The notes: generated by a model from the sequence alone, not told the origin. DNA of 64,000 nucleotides from an uncultured Sphingomonadales bacterium (GCA_903832325.1 CAILBC010000020.1:186001-250000); one strand, 5' to 3'. Shown: positions 16,519 through 26,796, numbered from the stretch's first letter. Numbers and translations: made by a program.

Positions 16519-19500
16519 ATGGTCCGAACCGCCGTCCTTCTGCTTGCCGCGACTGCGCTCGTTCCTGCGACCTCCCCGGTCCTGGCTGCGGCCACCCAGG
16601 CTCCCCCCACCCCGGCTCCCCCCGCCCAGGCCGCAAAAGACACCGCACCGGTGCGCCCGGCCAGCGCGCCGCCGGCCGATTGGGTACTGCCCGCCGACGT
16701 GCCCGCCGCGCCCGACAAAGTCGAAGGCGCCTCGGTGGTCGATCTGCTGCTCGATCAGCAGGTGCACCTGATCGAAGGCGGCGTCGCCAGCTATCGCGCC
16801 AACATGTTTCGCATCGCCACTGCCGAAGGGCTCGATTCCGGCGCGCTGCAGATCAATTGGGACCCCAGTCTCGAAGTGCTGACCCTGCACCATTACCGCG
16901 TGGTGCGCGACGGGAAGACGATCGACCTGCTGGGTGACGGATCGCACCTGCAAGTCGTGCGGCGCGAAAAAAACCTGGAAAATGCCACGCTCGATGGCGT
17001 CTTGACCGCCTCGCAACAGCCCGAAGACTTGCGCGTGGGCGATGTGATCGAAACCGCCTATACCATCGTGCGGCGCGATCCCGCCACGCAGGGCCGCATT
17101 TCGGGCATCTATGGCCCGCAGGATGGTTGGCCCTATGGCCGCTATCGGCTGCGCATGACCTGGCCGCAGGGCCGTGACCTGTATTGGCACGCCGCGCCCG
17201 GCGCGATCCAGCCGGTGCAGCACGACAGCGCGACCGGGCACGAACTCCTCGCCGATATTACCAATCTGGTTACAAAACGCGCACCCGCAGGCGCGCCGGC
17301 GCGGTTCGATCTGGTCAATCTGGTCGATGTGACCGAATTTGCCGACTGGCCCGCGGTATCGCGCCGCTTTGCCGCGCTGTTCGACCAGGCCGTGGCGCTT
17401 GCCCCGGATTCGCCGCTGCGCGCGGAAATCGCGCGGATCGCCGCCGCCTCGCCCGATCCGCTGCGCCGCGCCGGTCTCGCGCTGATGCTGGTGGAAGACC
17501 AGGTGCGCTATCTGTTCGTCGGCATCGATGATGGCGGCTATGTTCCCGCGCCCGCCGATCAGACGTGGCAGCGCCGCTATGGCGATTGCAAGGGCAAGAC
17601 CGCGCTGCTGATCGCGCTGTTGCAGGGGCTGGGCATCGATGCGCGGCCCGTGCTGGTGAACACCGAAAACGGCGATGCCACCGCGCACCGCCTGCCGACA
17701 ATGGGCGGGTTCGACCATGTGATTGTCGAGGCGCGGATCGGCGGCAAAAGCTATTGGCTCGATGGCACGCGGCTGGGCGATACGCGTCTCGACCGGCTGG
17801 AAATGCCCAATTACATCGTTGGCCTGCCCGCCACAGCCAAAGGCGATGGCCTGATCCCGCTTGTCCCGCCTGCCCCCACCGCGCCGCGCAGTGTGGTCAG
17901 CCTTACGCTCGATGCCTCGGCCGGGATCGAGGCACCGGCCAGGGCCATGGCCGAAATGCGTTTCCACGGCGAAGACGCCGCGATCACACGGATGAAATAT
18001 ACCGGGCTGTCCAACGATGAACGCGATCGCGCGCTGAAAAAGCGGTGGCGCGACATATATGATTTCATCACCCCCGACGAAGTTACCGCGCAGGCCGACG
18101 AACCGGGCGGCGATTTCGTGCTGACCATGCGCGGCAGTGCAAAAATGGATTGGTACGCCAGCGGATCATCGCGCTGGTACGAAATGGATCGCGCCCGCAT
18201 CGGCTGGAAATTCGATACCACGCGCGAAGGCGAACTGACCCCCGACGCGCCCTTCGCCTTTGCCCATCCCGAATGGTGGGCCAATCACGAAGTGGTGATC
18301 CTGCCGCAAAAGGGGGATGGGTTCAGCCTGCAATCGCGCGATGTCGATCGCACGGTGGGCGGGCTCTATGCCTTTCACCGCAAAGTCACGCTCGATCATG
18401 GCGTGGTGACGATGGACAACGACAGCCGCTCGCTAAAGGCCGAATTGCCCGCGGCCGAGGCGGAAAGCGTGCACGCGGCGATGGCCGAACTCGCCGCCGA
18501 TGGCGTGTTCATCCACTTGCCCGAAACCTATCTGCACACCCCGGCCGATTTCGCCGCAATGGCCGGCGACCGCGCCGCAGTGGCGCGCGCGCATGTGCAA
18601 AACGGCGCCATCCTGCTCGACAAAGGCGACAGCGCCGGATCGATCGCCGAAGAAAGCGCCGCGCTGGCAATCGATCCCGCGCTGGCGATGGCCCATGGCG
18701 TCACCGCGCTGGCGCTCGCGCGCGGCGGCAAGGACGATGCCCGCGCCCTGGCCGAAGCCGACCGCGCGCTGACCGTGGCCCCGGCCCCATCCCAAGGCAA
18801 AGCCAAAGAGGGCGGCGAAGGCAAGGCCCAAGATGGCGTCGAAGGCAAGGCAACGGACGGCGGCGCGCTGGAAAACCAGACCTGGCTGGCCTGGGCTGCG
18901 CGCGGCACGGTGCATCTGCGCAAGGGCGATTATGCCGCTGCGGTGGCCGCGTTCGATCATGTGCTTGATAGCCGGCACGGCGATCTCAACGCGCTGATCA
19001 GCCGGGGATCGGCGCAATTGGGGCTGGCACACTGGACCCAGGCGCTGGCCGATTTCGATGCCGCGCTCGCCATCGCGCCCGATATCGCGATTGCCGGATC
19101 ACGCGCAATGGCGCTGGCCGGTGTGGGCCGGCGCGAAGAAGCGATTGAGGCGGCGGACCAGGCGATCGCAAAAAACCCCGATGATCGCAATATCCGCCTC
19201 GTGCGGATCGATGTGCGCCAGCAGACCGGCGATAGCGCCGGCGCGCTGGCCGATGCCGAATACCTGCTGACGCACAACCCCACCGCGCGCGAATACCTCA
19301 TCCATGCCGAATTGCTGCCGCTGGCCGAAACCGCCCGGCGCGAAGCGGATATCGATGCCGCGCTGAAACGCGATCCGAAAAGCGCCAACGCCTGGCTGAT
19401 CCGCGCGCAGGGCGCCATTGCCACCGGCCGGCTCGATGTGGCGACCACCGCGCTGGCCCAGGCCGAAACGCTGAAGGCCGATGCCTTTGCGCTCACCGGC

Positions 19501-19944
19501 TTGCGGCTGGACCTGCTGGCAAAACGCGGCGAACCTGCCGCCGCGCTGAAACTGGCGGGCGATACGATCGCGCACCATCCGGCCGATCCCAAGGCGCTCA
19601 ATCTGGTGTGCTGGTTCAAGGCCACGCGCAATGTCGCGCTCGATACCGCGCTCGCCGATTGCGACGCGGCGCTGAAACTGGCGGCCAACACCCCGGCCTA
19701 TCTCGACAGCCGGGGCCTGGTGCGCCTGCGCGGCGGCGATGCCAAAGGCGCGATCACCGACTATTCCGCCGCCTTGCGCCAATCCCCCGATCTGGTCGCC
19801 TCGCTTTATGGCCGCGGCATCGCCTGGGCCCGCCTGGGCGACCGCAACCGCGCCCTGGCCGATCTGTCCCGCGCCCGCAGCACCCGCCCGGAAATCGACG
19901 CGATCTGGGCCGATTACGGGGTAACGCCGCCGGCGGGGTTTTAA
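16519..19944 (+). CDS. Secreted DUF3857 / transglutaminase-like / TPR protein
   Basis: A 1,141-residue periplasmic protein. A signal peptide (residues 1-25) is followed by a Pro/Ala-rich linker, a DUF3857-type beta domain (about 60-270), and a transglutaminase-like domain with Cys357 (YGDCKGKTALL), His400 (FDHV) and Asp415 (WLDGT) as probable triad. From about residue 690 to the end come many 34-residue TPR-like repeats (A-L-A-I-D/P patterns). A low-complexity Gly/Lys/Asp insert (GKAKEGGEGKAQDGVEGK) interrupts the TPR array near residue 760. The combination DUF3857-transglutaminase is common in Sphingomonadales and Bacteroidetes; the substrate is unknown. TTG at 16492 could add nine residues, but the ATG at 16519 gives a proper signal peptide. 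Confidence 0.85.
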   Translation: MVRTAVLLLAATALVPATSPVLAAATQAPPTPAPPAQAAKDTAPVRPASAPPADWVLPADVPAAPDKVEGASVVDLLLDQQVHLIEGGVASYRANMFRIATAEGLDSGALQINWDPSLEVLTLHHYRVVRDGKTIDLLGDGSHLQVVRREKNLENATLDGVLTASQQPEDLRVGDVIETAYTIVRRDPATQGRISGIYGPQDGWPYGRYRLRMTWPQGRDLYWHAAPGAIQPVQHDSATGHELLADITNLVTKRAPAGAPARFDLVNLVDVTEFADWPAVSRRFAALFDQAVALAPDSPLRAEIARIAAASPDPLRRAGLALMLVEDQVRYLFVGIDDGGYVPAPADQTWQRRYGDCKGKTALLIALLQGLGIDARPVLVNTENGDATAHRLPTMGGFDHVIVEARIGGKSYWLDGTRLGDTRLDRLEMPNYIVGLPATAKGDGLIPLVPPAPTAPRSVVSLTLDASAGIEAPARAMAEMRFHGEDAAITRMKYTGLSNDERDRALKKRWRDIYDFITPDEVTAQADEPGGDFVLTMRGSAKMDWYASGSSRWYEMDRARIGWKFDTTREGELTPDAPFAFAHPEWWANHEVVILPQKGDGFSLQSRDVDRTVGGLYAFHRKVTLDHGVVTMDNDSRSLKAELPAAEAESVHAAMAELAADGVFIHLPETYLHTPADFAAMAGDRAAVARAHVQNGAILLDKGDSAGSIAEESAALAIDPALAMAHGVTALALARGGKDDARALAEADRALTVAPAPSQGKAKEGGEGKAQDGVEGKATDGGALENQTWLAWAARGTVHLRKGDYAAAVAAFDHVLDSRHGDLNALISRGSAQLGLAHWTQALADFDAALAIAPDIAIAGSRAMALAGVGRREEAIEAADQAIAKNPDDRNIRLVRIDVRQQTGDSAGALADAEYLLTHNPTAREYLIHAELLPLAETARREADIDAALKRDPKSANAWLIRAQGAIATGRLDVATTALAQAETLKADAFALTGLRLDLLAKRGEPAAALKLAGDTIAHHPADPKALNLVCWFKATRNVALDTALADCDAALKLAANTPAYLDSRGLVRLRGGDAKGAITDYSAALRQSPDLVASLYGRGIAWARLGDRNRALADLSRARSTRPEIDAIWADYGVTPPAGF

Positions 19945-19959
19945 CCGGCGGAGCCAGAC

Positions 19960-21220
19960 TATCTTGTACAATTTAAAGCGCCAAAACTTCTTGATAGAAA
20001 TATAAAAACTACAAATACAAACTAATTTTTAGTTGTTTTTTCAAGAGTTTTTGTCAAAGAAAAATCATATATTCTTGAATTACCATTCGATCCTGTAAAA
20101 ATAAATGCATATTCTCCAGCATCAAGATCTTTAACAAAATTAACCTTAAATATTTCCTTTGATATCTCGACAGTCTGAACCGGTATTGTGTATTTTGGAT
20201 CAACACCTTGCCTGTGAGTTACAGGAGCATAGCCATAATAGGCAGTTTTTCCGATATTCAATTCCCGATCAGAACCTTTTTGCGCAAACTTCACCAATGT
20301 GAATTCATCTGGAGATTGCGCAGCGGCGGAATTTTCTGATCCAAAATCGCTAACTTTCTCGTCAGATGGATTAAAATAAAAGTAAAAATCTGGACTGTTC
20401 AGTGGTATTTCAATATGGCTTCTTACGCCAGGGACGATTAATTTTGTCATAAATGGAAAAACAATACTACCTAGTCCAGTGGTTTTTGTACCACTTGCTT
20501 TGGATGGTCGTATAACTTGCATTTTACTTGGCGTCGCCCAACTCTCAAGAGCGTAGATCCCAGGAGAATGCCGCACGGTCGGGTCCGCAGAACTGTCGTC
20601 TCCCGCAATTCCTCGCTGCTGATTGAGTGTAGCACACCTCCGCACCATCGCTCCAATAATCGGGTCTGTCACGCCCGCCTGTTTTAAAGCGATAATCTTA
20701 TCAGTCGACACATCATAACCGCACGCATCGGAGTTGATTTTGTCGATGATCAAACCTTCACTCAATCCCGCCTTGGCAAGCGTTACAATCGTTTCATTGG
20801 TCAGAGTCTCGGCCACGGCTGGATTCGAATATGCAATAAAGCAAAAAATCGCAAAATTCCGGAAATTTTTCATAGGATATCACCCATTTATTTTCATCGC
20901 CCATAATAAACGATATTTATGAAATTATGTAAATTATAATTTTTTCAAATGTTCTGATGATATTTAAAAAATAAAAATTGCTTTTCGCCAAAAGAAAATA
21001 ATTTGGATTCAATTTATTATTGAATAAATTTCAATTATTTTTCAATTTTCACTTCGCATGGTATATGTATGTATTTAAAAGCATTAAGGAATGTCAGCGA
21101 CCGGCTCATTCCTAGCGTTTTCAGATTGGTGGCATTGCTAGATCCATTTAATAGCAGTCCGAGCATGCGCGCCACCTGCGAATGTTACCAAACGCCTCAT
21201 CAGTTCACTCCAAAATAAAC
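19960..21220. other. AT-rich segment of foreign appearance
   Basis: Base composition changes sharply a few bases after the stop codon at 19944: long A/T runs and TTA, AAA and ATA codons appear where the rest of the window is G/C-ending. The AT-rich character continues through the 283-residue gene at 20022-20873 and the 200 bp upstream of it, then rises to an intermediate value through about 22150 and returns to native GC inside the amidase gene. No transposase, integrase, tRNA or clear direct repeats were seen at the borders. Confidence 0.8.
20022..20873 (-). CDS. Secreted protein of unknown function, helical N-domain and beta C-domain
   Basis: A 283-residue protein in the AT-rich patch. A signal peptide ends at about residue 21 (NPAVAE). 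The next block, LTNETIVTLAKAGLSEGLII and onward to ITDPIIGAMVRR-like text (residues 24-80), is a two-helix module I recall from many secreted bacterial proteins (an 'NxxIxxLxKAGLSxxxIxxKI ... ALKxAGVxDxxIxAM' pattern). The C-terminal 170 residues are beta-rich, with SPDFYFYFNPSDEK, EFTLVKFAQKGSDRELNIGK and LDAGEYAFIF. Codon use differs from the neighbours. A GGGTGA Shine-Dalgarno precedes the ATG. Function unknown; the architecture hints at an envelope-associated role. Confidence 0.8.
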   Translation of the reverse strand: MKNFRNFAIFCFIAYSNPAVAETLTNETIVTLAKAGLSEGLIIDKINSDACGYDVSTDKIIALKQAGVTDPIIGAMVRRCATLNQQRGIAGDDSSADPTVRHSPGIYALESWATPSKMQVIRPSKASGTKTTGLGSIVFPFMTKLIVPGVRSHIEIPLNSPDFYFYFNPSDEKVSDFGSENSAAAQSPDEFTLVKFAQKGSDRELNIGKTAYYGYAPVTHRQGVDPKYTIPVQTVEISKEIFKVNFVKDLDAGEYAFIFTGSNGNSRIYDFSLTKTLEKTTKN

Positions 21221-21410
21221 GCGACAGGTGTCGCAATGCGCTGGTCAATGGTTACGGTCCAATCACCGATTCGACAATGGCTGCCTGTCACTTGCCAGGG
21301 TTCTTTTGGCGTATGCCTTTGATCCCGCCGCGCTACCTTCGTGCGCCGACAAAGAAAGAAATTCTGTTTTTGATTGGTATCATTTGAGATTTTCAGAAAA
21401 GGGACAAGAG
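20874..21410. other. 537-bp intergenic region in the AT-rich patch
   Basis: No gene recognised. The first 200 bp are very AT-rich and probably hold the promoter of the leftward gene at 20873. The rest is of mixed composition and presumably holds the promoter for the rightward gene. An in-frame extension of that gene reaches back to 21228 but the added residues (SQCAGQWLRSNHRF and onward) have no signal peptide or recognisable domain. No inverted repeats of transposon type were seen. Confidence 0.5.
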
Positions 21411-22178
21411 GTGCGCCGATCCATGCTTGTGGGCTACGTTGGTTGCCTTGTAATCACTGCCGTAATGGGTAACGGCCACGCCCAAAGCGCACAAAATTCG
21501 GTGTTAAATCCTGGATCGATCGGTAGCCCCATAGAAGTAACAGCGGGACAGACCTTTTACGAAAAAAGTGATGCAATCACTGTTGCGGCCTATCGGCTGG
21601 AGCGGCCCTTCAAAAGCAGCATGCCCGGATCGATGGGTTTTCCGTTCTCGTTCGCAATTGACAATGACGAGCTGATTCTTGCGTCCAGAACGACGTCCGG
21701 GTGGGATTATTTTGTGCCACGTGATCACAAGTTTCGCGCTTGGCACAGCCTTCTCGGATCGATCATTCGAGGGCGGGACACGGTGGGGCTTCGCATTGAT
21801 CCGGAACGGCAAGTGGAATGGTTTGTCGATAATTCGGTTTACTATGGCAAGTCTGTCCTTTGGACACGAAAGGTAAAGCCGGGCGATCCGGCGCTCACGC
21901 TCACCAGCGTGCAGATTGATGATCCAATGCGAAGCACGGCCGAAAAATTGATTTACCTCGGGCTAACCGCAGGCAATCGGGCGATTATTCGATTTGAAAA
22001 AACCACCGCGCGAAGCGTCACGAGCGACGAGTTTACGTTCCCGGTTGATCATAACGGCGCGGGTGTTGGTGCTGTGAACGGCGCGGAGTTTATTATCGAA
22101 GCTTCGCCCGCCCATGCAAAAATCACTGTTACAAAAAGTATGAATTCAACTGTCGAAGTGATTGCGCTGCCCCAATAA
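21411..22178 (+). CDS. Secreted protein of unknown function
   Basis: A 255-residue protein. Starting at GTG 21411 it opens with RRS and a hydrophobic stretch (MLVGYVGCLVITAVMG) ending NGHAQS, a good signal peptide; AAAAGGGA lies 6 bp upstream. An ATG at 21423 is possible but would remove the positive charges. The mature part is beta-rich with aromatic blocks (ASRTTSGWDYFVPRDHKFRA, DNSVYYGKSVLWTRKV). I recognise no family. Base composition is lower in GC than the window average. Its last 33 bp overlap the 3' end of the convergent amidase gene. Confidence 0.65.
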   Translation: MRRSMLVGYVGCLVITAVMGNGHAQSAQNSVLNPGSIGSPIEVTAGQTFYEKSDAITVAAYRLERPFKSSMPGSMGFPFSFAIDNDELILASRTTSGWDYFVPRDHKFRAWHSLLGSIIRGRDTVGLRIDPERQVEWFVDNSVYYGKSVLWTRKVKPGDPALTLTSVQIDDPMRSTAEKLIYLGLTAGNRAIIRFEKTTARSVTSDEFTFPVDHNGAGVGAVNGAEFIIEASPAHAKITVTKSMNSTVEVIALPQ

Positions 22179-23711
22179 ATCCCCCGCCGCCGCCTCATAG
22201 GCCGCCGCGGCTGCAAGGCATTGCGCCTCGCCGTGCACCGGGGCGATGATTTGCACGCCCATGGGAAGGCCGGCGGGGCTGAATCCGGCGGGCACGGCCA
22301 GCGACGGGCATCCGGACAGCGTGACCAGGCACACCGCCTGCATCCATTCGTGATAGCTGTGCATGGTTTGTCCGCCGACCGTGGCGGGCCAGTGCGTTTC
22401 GACCGGGAACGGGAACACTTGCGCGGTGGGGACGATCCAGTAATCGTATTTGCGCAACAGCGCCGCGACCGCGCGGCTCCATCCGGTCTGGATCGCCGAA
22501 AGCGCGGCCACGTCATAGCCGGACAGCGCGAACCCGCCCTCCACTTCCCAGATCGCCTCTGGCTTCAGCAGCGCGCGTCTGGCCGGATCGTTGTACAGCG
22601 GCAGCATCCCGCTGCCATTGTGCCAGTGGCGCAGGCCGACGAACGCGCGCCAGGCCTCTGCCACGGGGAAATCGGGATTGGCTTCTTCCACATGCGCGCC
22701 CATCGCGGCAAAGCGGTCCAGCGCCGGCTTGCACGCATCGAGCACACCGGGATCGAACGGCACCGCGCCGCCGAAATTGCCGCTCCAGGCGATGCGCTTG
22801 CCCTTCATCGCGGCCGGTTCGACCGCACGCAGCGCAGCGGCCAGCGATGGCCCGGACGATTCCATCGACAGCGGCATGCGCGCGTCCCACCCGGCCAGCA
22901 CCGACAGCAACAGCGCCAGATCGCCCACATTGCGCGCCATCGGCCCGGTGACCCCGGGCGACGGAATCCAGTCATCATGCCCTTCTGACGGAATGCGCCC
23001 CAGGCTGGTGCGAAACCCGAAGACCGCATTCCACCCCGCCGGATTGCGCAACGATCCGCCATAATCGCTGCCATCGGCGAGCGGCACCATATGCGTGGCC
23101 AGCGCCACTGCCGCGCCGCCGCTGCTGCCACCGGCCGACAGCGCCGGGTTCCACGGGTTGCGCGTAACGCCCCACACCGGGTTGTAACTGTGCGAACCCA
23201 GCCCGAATTCGGGCGTGTTGGTCTTGCCGATGAACGTCACCCCGGCACGGCGCAGCCGTTCGGCCAGGATGCCGTCGTGGCGCGCCACATTGCCCGCCAT
23301 GATCGGCGTGCCCATCGTGAACGGCAGGCCGGCCACCGGTTCCAGGTCCTTCACCGCATGGGGCAGCCCGTGCAACGGCCCCAGCGGCCCGCCGCGCGCC
23401 ACCACGGCATCGGCGGCGGCCGCCTCGGCCAGCAAAGCCGCCCGGTCGCGCATCCCGACAATCGCGTTGAGGCGCGGATTGGCCACATCGATCCGATCCA
23501 GAAACGCGGTCATCACCTCCACCGCCGAAACCTGCCGCGCGGCAATCGCCGCGGCAATCGCGCGCGCCGTCCAGTCGGTGATCGGGCCCGATGGCATTGG
23601 CGCAGCCCCTGCCGTACGCCGGGTGATCAGCGCGGCGGCCACTGCGCCAAGCGCAAGGATCGAACGGCGAGACAGGCGGGGGCGCGAAGGCAGCGATGGC
23701 GGTGTGGTCAT
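22146..23711 (-). CDS. Tat-exported amidase (amidase signature family)
   Basis: A 521-residue amidase. The N-terminus RLSRRSILALGAVAAAL (residues 12-28) with a following Ala-rich region is a twin-arginine signal, so export as a folded protein is likely. The Ser-cisSer-Lys triad is complete: Lys121 (HAVKDLE), cis-Ser196 in GGSSGGA and Ser220 in DYGGSLRNPA. Substrate range in this family is broad (aliphatic and aryl amides, peptides), so no substrate is assigned. The ATG at 23711 starts the Tat signal; an in-frame extension to 23846 has no merit. Its 3' end overlaps the convergent island gene by 33 bp, suggesting the island was joined very near the amidase stop codon. Confidence 0.9.
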   Translation of the reverse strand: MTTPPSLPSRPRLSRRSILALGAVAAALITRRTAGAAPMPSGPITDWTARAIAAAIAARQVSAVEVMTAFLDRIDVANPRLNAIVGMRDRAALLAEAAAADAVVARGGPLGPLHGLPHAVKDLEPVAGLPFTMGTPIMAGNVARHDGILAERLRRAGVTFIGKTNTPEFGLGSHSYNPVWGVTRNPWNPALSAGGSSGGAAVALATHMVPLADGSDYGGSLRNPAGWNAVFGFRTSLGRIPSEGHDDWIPSPGVTGPMARNVGDLALLLSVLAGWDARMPLSMESSGPSLAAALRAVEPAAMKGKRIAWSGNFGGAVPFDPGVLDACKPALDRFAAMGAHVEEANPDFPVAEAWRAFVGLRHWHNGSGMLPLYNDPARRALLKPEAIWEVEGGFALSGYDVAALSAIQTGWSRAVAALLRKYDYWIVPTAQVFPFPVETHWPATVGGQTMHSYHEWMQAVCLVTLSGCPSLAVPAGFSPAGLPMGVQIIAPVHGEAQCLAAAAAYEAAAGDLLGQRNHFDS

Positions 23712-23957
23712 GCCCGCATCACACCGCGCCTTTGCCCCGATGGCAAGCGGGGCGCGGAAAAAAAGGCTTATACGGCGATCCTGACCTTGCACCGGGTCCA
23801 TTCGGGCTTCGACAGGCCTGGCCCGACCGGATCGGGGTGTTCGCATGCGGGCACCGCATCAGCCCTTCGCACAACACCCTACCCGCCATGAACGCGGCTG
23901 TAACGCCACCATGGCATTGGCAGGGTTCGGCCCACCCCAGCCCCCCGGGAACGCGCG

Positions 23958-24140
23958 ATGACAGCCCCGTTTCAAAATCTGGATAACGATGATGATGTCT
24001 GCCTGTTGCAGGCCGCGGTGCTGATGCAGCAGGCGCTCGATCTGCTCGATCTGGCGGGCGAAGTGCGCAGCGCAATCCACCTGCAGCACGCGTTTGACGT
24101 GCTCGCGCTGCGCCTGCCCGATTTCGGGGAACCGAATTGA
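23958..24140 (+). CDS. Small hypothetical protein
   Basis: A 60-residue acidic, leucine-rich helical protein (LLQAAVLMQQALDLLDLAGEVRSAIHLQHAFDVLAL). GGGAA lies at a suitable distance before the ATG. No membrane segment or signal peptide. It is isolated on the plus strand between the divergently transcribed amidase and the end of clpB. The amphipathic heptads look like a real helical hairpin. Function unknown; small size keeps confidence moderate. Confidence 0.55.
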   Translation: MTAPFQNLDNDDDVCLLQAAVLMQQALDLLDLAGEVRSAIHLQHAFDVLALRLPDFGEPN

Positions 24141-24216
24141 TACCCCAAACAGTGATACCGGCAACAGTAAAACCCAGGGCCGGTCGGCGCATTCCTGCCC
24201 CGACCGGCGACCGGCT

Positions 24217-26796
24217 TCAGCTGACCAGGAACGTCAGGCCGCCATCGCCTTCGTCCACCTGCACGGTGCTGCCATCGGGCACTTCGCCGGCCAGCAGCTT
24301 TTCCGCCAGCGGGTCCTGCAGATAGCGCTGCACCGCGCGTTTCAGCGGCCTTGCGCCATAGACCGGATCATACCCCACCCGGCCCAGCCAGCGCTTTGCC
24401 GCCTCGGTCAGATCGATGGTGATCTTGCGATCGGCCAGCAGCCTGGCCACGCGCGCCACCTGCAATTCCACAATCGGTGCCATGTGCGCCTGGCCCAGCC
24501 GGTGGAACAGGATGATTTCATCCAGCCGGTTGAGGAATTCGGGGCGGAAATGCGCGCGCACCAGGTCCATCACTTGCGGTTCCACGCTTCCCACATCCTG
24601 CCCTTCGTCCAGGTTGGCCAGATACTGGCTGCCCAGATTGCTGGTCAGGATGATCAGCGTGTTGGTGAAATCCACCTGGCGCCCCTGCCCGTCGGTCAGC
24701 CGCCCGTCATCGAGCACCTGCAACAGCACGTTGAACACATCGGGATGCGCCTTTTCCACTTCGTCAAACAGCACGACCTGGTATGGCCGGCGCCGCACCG
24801 CCTCGGTCAGCACGCCGCCTTCGTCATACCCGACATAGCCCGGGGGCGCGCCGATCAGCCGGCTGACGCTGTGCTTTTCCATGAATTCCGACATGTCGAT
24901 GCGCACCATCGCGTTGTCATCATCAAACATGAACCCGGCCAGCGCCTTGGTCAGCTCGGTCTTCCCAACGCCCGTGGGGCCCAGGAACAGAAAACTGCCC
25001 AGCGGCCGGTTCGGGTCCTGCAGGCCGGCACGCGCGCGCCGCACCGCCTTTGACACGGCAACCACGGCCTGGGTCTGGCCGATCACCCGCTTGCCCAGCG
25101 CCGCCTCCATGTTCAGCAGCTTTTGCCGTTCGCCTTCGAGCATCCGGTCGACCGGAATCCCGGTCCAGCGGCTGACCACGCCGGCGATGTCTTCGGCGGT
25201 CACCTCTTCGCGCAGCAGCGCGTTCTGCGCCTGGCTTTCCGCCTCGGCCAGATGGCGTTCCAGCTCCGGAATCCGGCCATAGGCCAGTTCCCCGGCGCGG
25301 CCGAGATCACCCTGGCGCTGCGCCTGGTCCAGCTCGATCCGCGCGGCGTCCAGCGCTTCCTTGATTTTTGCGCCGGCGGCGATCTTGTCGCGTTCGTTCT
25401 GCCAGCGCGTGGTCAGCTCGCTCGATCGCTGTTCCAGATTGGCCAGTTCCTCGCGCAGCGCAACCAGCCGGTCTTTCGATGCGGCATCGCTTTCCTTGGC
25501 CAGCGCCATGTCCTCGATTTTCAGCTGGATGATCCGCCGGTCCAGGTTTTCGATTTCCTCGGGCTTGGATTCCATTTCCATGCGGATGCGGCTGGCGGCC
25601 TCGTCCATCAGGTCGATCGCCTTGTCGGGCAGGAACCGGTCGGCGATATAGCGGTTGGACAGCGCCGCCGCGGCCACGATTGCGCCATCGGCAATGCGCA
25701 CGCCGTGGTGCAATTCATACTTTTCCTTGATCCCGCGCAGGATCGAGATCGTATCTTCCACAGTGGGTTCGCCCACAAACACCGGCTGGAACCGCCGCTG
25801 CAAGGCGGGGTCCTTTTCAACGTGTTTCTGGTATTCATCGAGCGTGGTCGCGCCGATGCAATGCAGTTCGCCGCGTGCCAGCGCCGGCTTCAGCAGGTTC
25901 GATGCATCCATCGCGCCTTCGCCTTTGCCCGCGCCGATCAGCGTGTGCATTTCATCGATGAACAGGATGATTTCGCCCTCGGCGCCTTTTACTTCGTCAA
26001 GCACGGCCTTCAGCCGCTCTTCGAATTCGCCGCGATATTTCGCACCGGCAATCAGCGATCCCATGTCGAGCGCCATCAGCCGGCGGTGGCGCAGGCTTTC
26101 GGGCACATCGCCATTGGCAATGCGCAGCGCCAGCCCTTCGGCAATCGCGGTCTTGCCCACGCCCGGCTCGCCGATCAGCGCCGGGTTGTTCTTGGTGCGC
26201 CGGGCGAGAATCTGGATGGTGCGGCGGATTTCCTCGTCGCGGCCGATCACCGGGTCCAGCTTGCCCGACCGCGCGGCCTCGGTCAGGTCGCGGGCATATT
26301 TCTTCATCGCGTCATAGGCGTTTTCGGCGCTCGCGCTGTCGGCATTGCGTCCGCCACGCAGCGCGCTGATCGCCGCCTCCAGCGCGGGCGCGGTCACTTG
26401 CGCCGTCTTCAGCGCCGCGCCGGCCGCAGTGGTCGTGGCCAGCGCAAGCGCAACCAGCATCCGTTCAACCGTGACATAGCTGTCGCCCGATTTGGTGGCG
26501 ATCTGTTCGGCCTGGTCGAGCACGCGCACCGCATCATTGTCGAGCCCCGGCGAACTTTGCGCACCCGAACCGCTCACGGCGGGCAGCTTGGCCAGCGCCT
26601 TGTCGATTTCGGCATGGGCAACCGCGGCATTGCCGCCGGCGCGCTGAATCAGCCCGCTGGCCATTCCTTCGCTGTCTTCCAGCAGCACTTTCAAAAGATG
26701 GTCCGGGCTAATCCGCTGATGGTTCATGCGGATTGCCGCCGTCTGCGCAGCCTGGATAAAGCCTTTGGCGCGATCGGTGAATTTTTCGAGGTTCAT
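24217..26796 (-). CDS. clpB: Disaggregase ClpB
   Basis: The Hsp100 AAA+ disaggregase that, with DnaK, threads aggregated proteins through its hexamer. All domains are present in 859 residues: the N-terminal Clp repeat domain ([17 protein letters not shown]), the first AAA+ module with [15 protein letters not shown], a long coiled-coil middle domain ([21 protein letters not shown] and onward) that distinguishes ClpB from ClpA and ClpC, and the second AAA+ module with [15 protein letters not shown] and the pore motif GYVGYDEGG. An AGGAGGA Shine-Dalgarno lies upstream of the ATG at 26796; an extension to 26856 is unlikely. Probably heat-shock regulated, as in most bacteria. Confidence 0.98.
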   Translation of the reverse strand: MNLEKFTDRAKGFIQAAQTAAIRMNHQRISPDHLLKVLLEDSEGMASGLIQRAGGNAAVAHAEIDKALAKLPAVSGSGAQSSPGLDNDAVRVLDQAEQIATKSGDSYVTVERMLVALALATTTAAGAALKTAQVTAPALEAAISALRGGRNADSASAENAYDAMKKYARDLTEAARSGKLDPVIGRDEEIRRTIQILARRTKNNPALIGEPGVGKTAIAEGLALRIANGDVPESLRHRRLMALDMGSLIAGAKYRGEFEERLKAVLDEVKGAEGEIILFIDEMHTLIGAGKGEGAMDASNLLKPALARGELHCIGATTLDEYQKHVEKDPALQRRFQPVFVGEPTVEDTISILRGIKEKYELHHGVRIADGAIVAAAALSNRYIADRFLPDKAIDLMDEAASRIRMEMESKPEEIENLDRRIIQLKIEDMALAKESDAASKDRLVALREELANLEQRSSELTTRWQNERDKIAAGAKIKEALDAARIELDQAQRQGDLGRAGELAYGRIPELERHLAEAESQAQNALLREEVTAEDIAGVVSRWTGIPVDRMLEGERQKLLNMEAALGKRVIGQTQAVVAVSKAVRRARAGLQDPNRPLGSFLFLGPTGVGKTELTKALAGFMFDDDNAMVRIDMSEFMEKHSVSRLIGAPPGYVGYDEGGVLTEAVRRRPYQVVLFDEVEKAHPDVFNVLLQVLDDGRLTDGQGRQVDFTNTLIILTSNLGSQYLANLDEGQDVGSVEPQVMDLVRAHFRPEFLNRLDEIILFHRLGQAHMAPIVELQVARVARLLADRKITIDLTEAAKRWLGRVGYDPVYGARPLKRAVQRYLQDPLAEKLLAGEVPDGSTVQVDEGDGGLTFLVS

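Noticed and set aside
14250..16718. An 822-codon open frame antisense to the alcohol dehydrogenase and kinase genes
   Set aside because: Composed of His/Arg/Ala-rich text with no domain; mirrors two convincing genes on the other strand. Typical GC-rich antisense shadow.
19960..22178. Insertion sequence or prophage remnant
   Set aside because: No transposase, integrase, terminal inverted repeats or target duplications were seen; left as an island of unknown origin.
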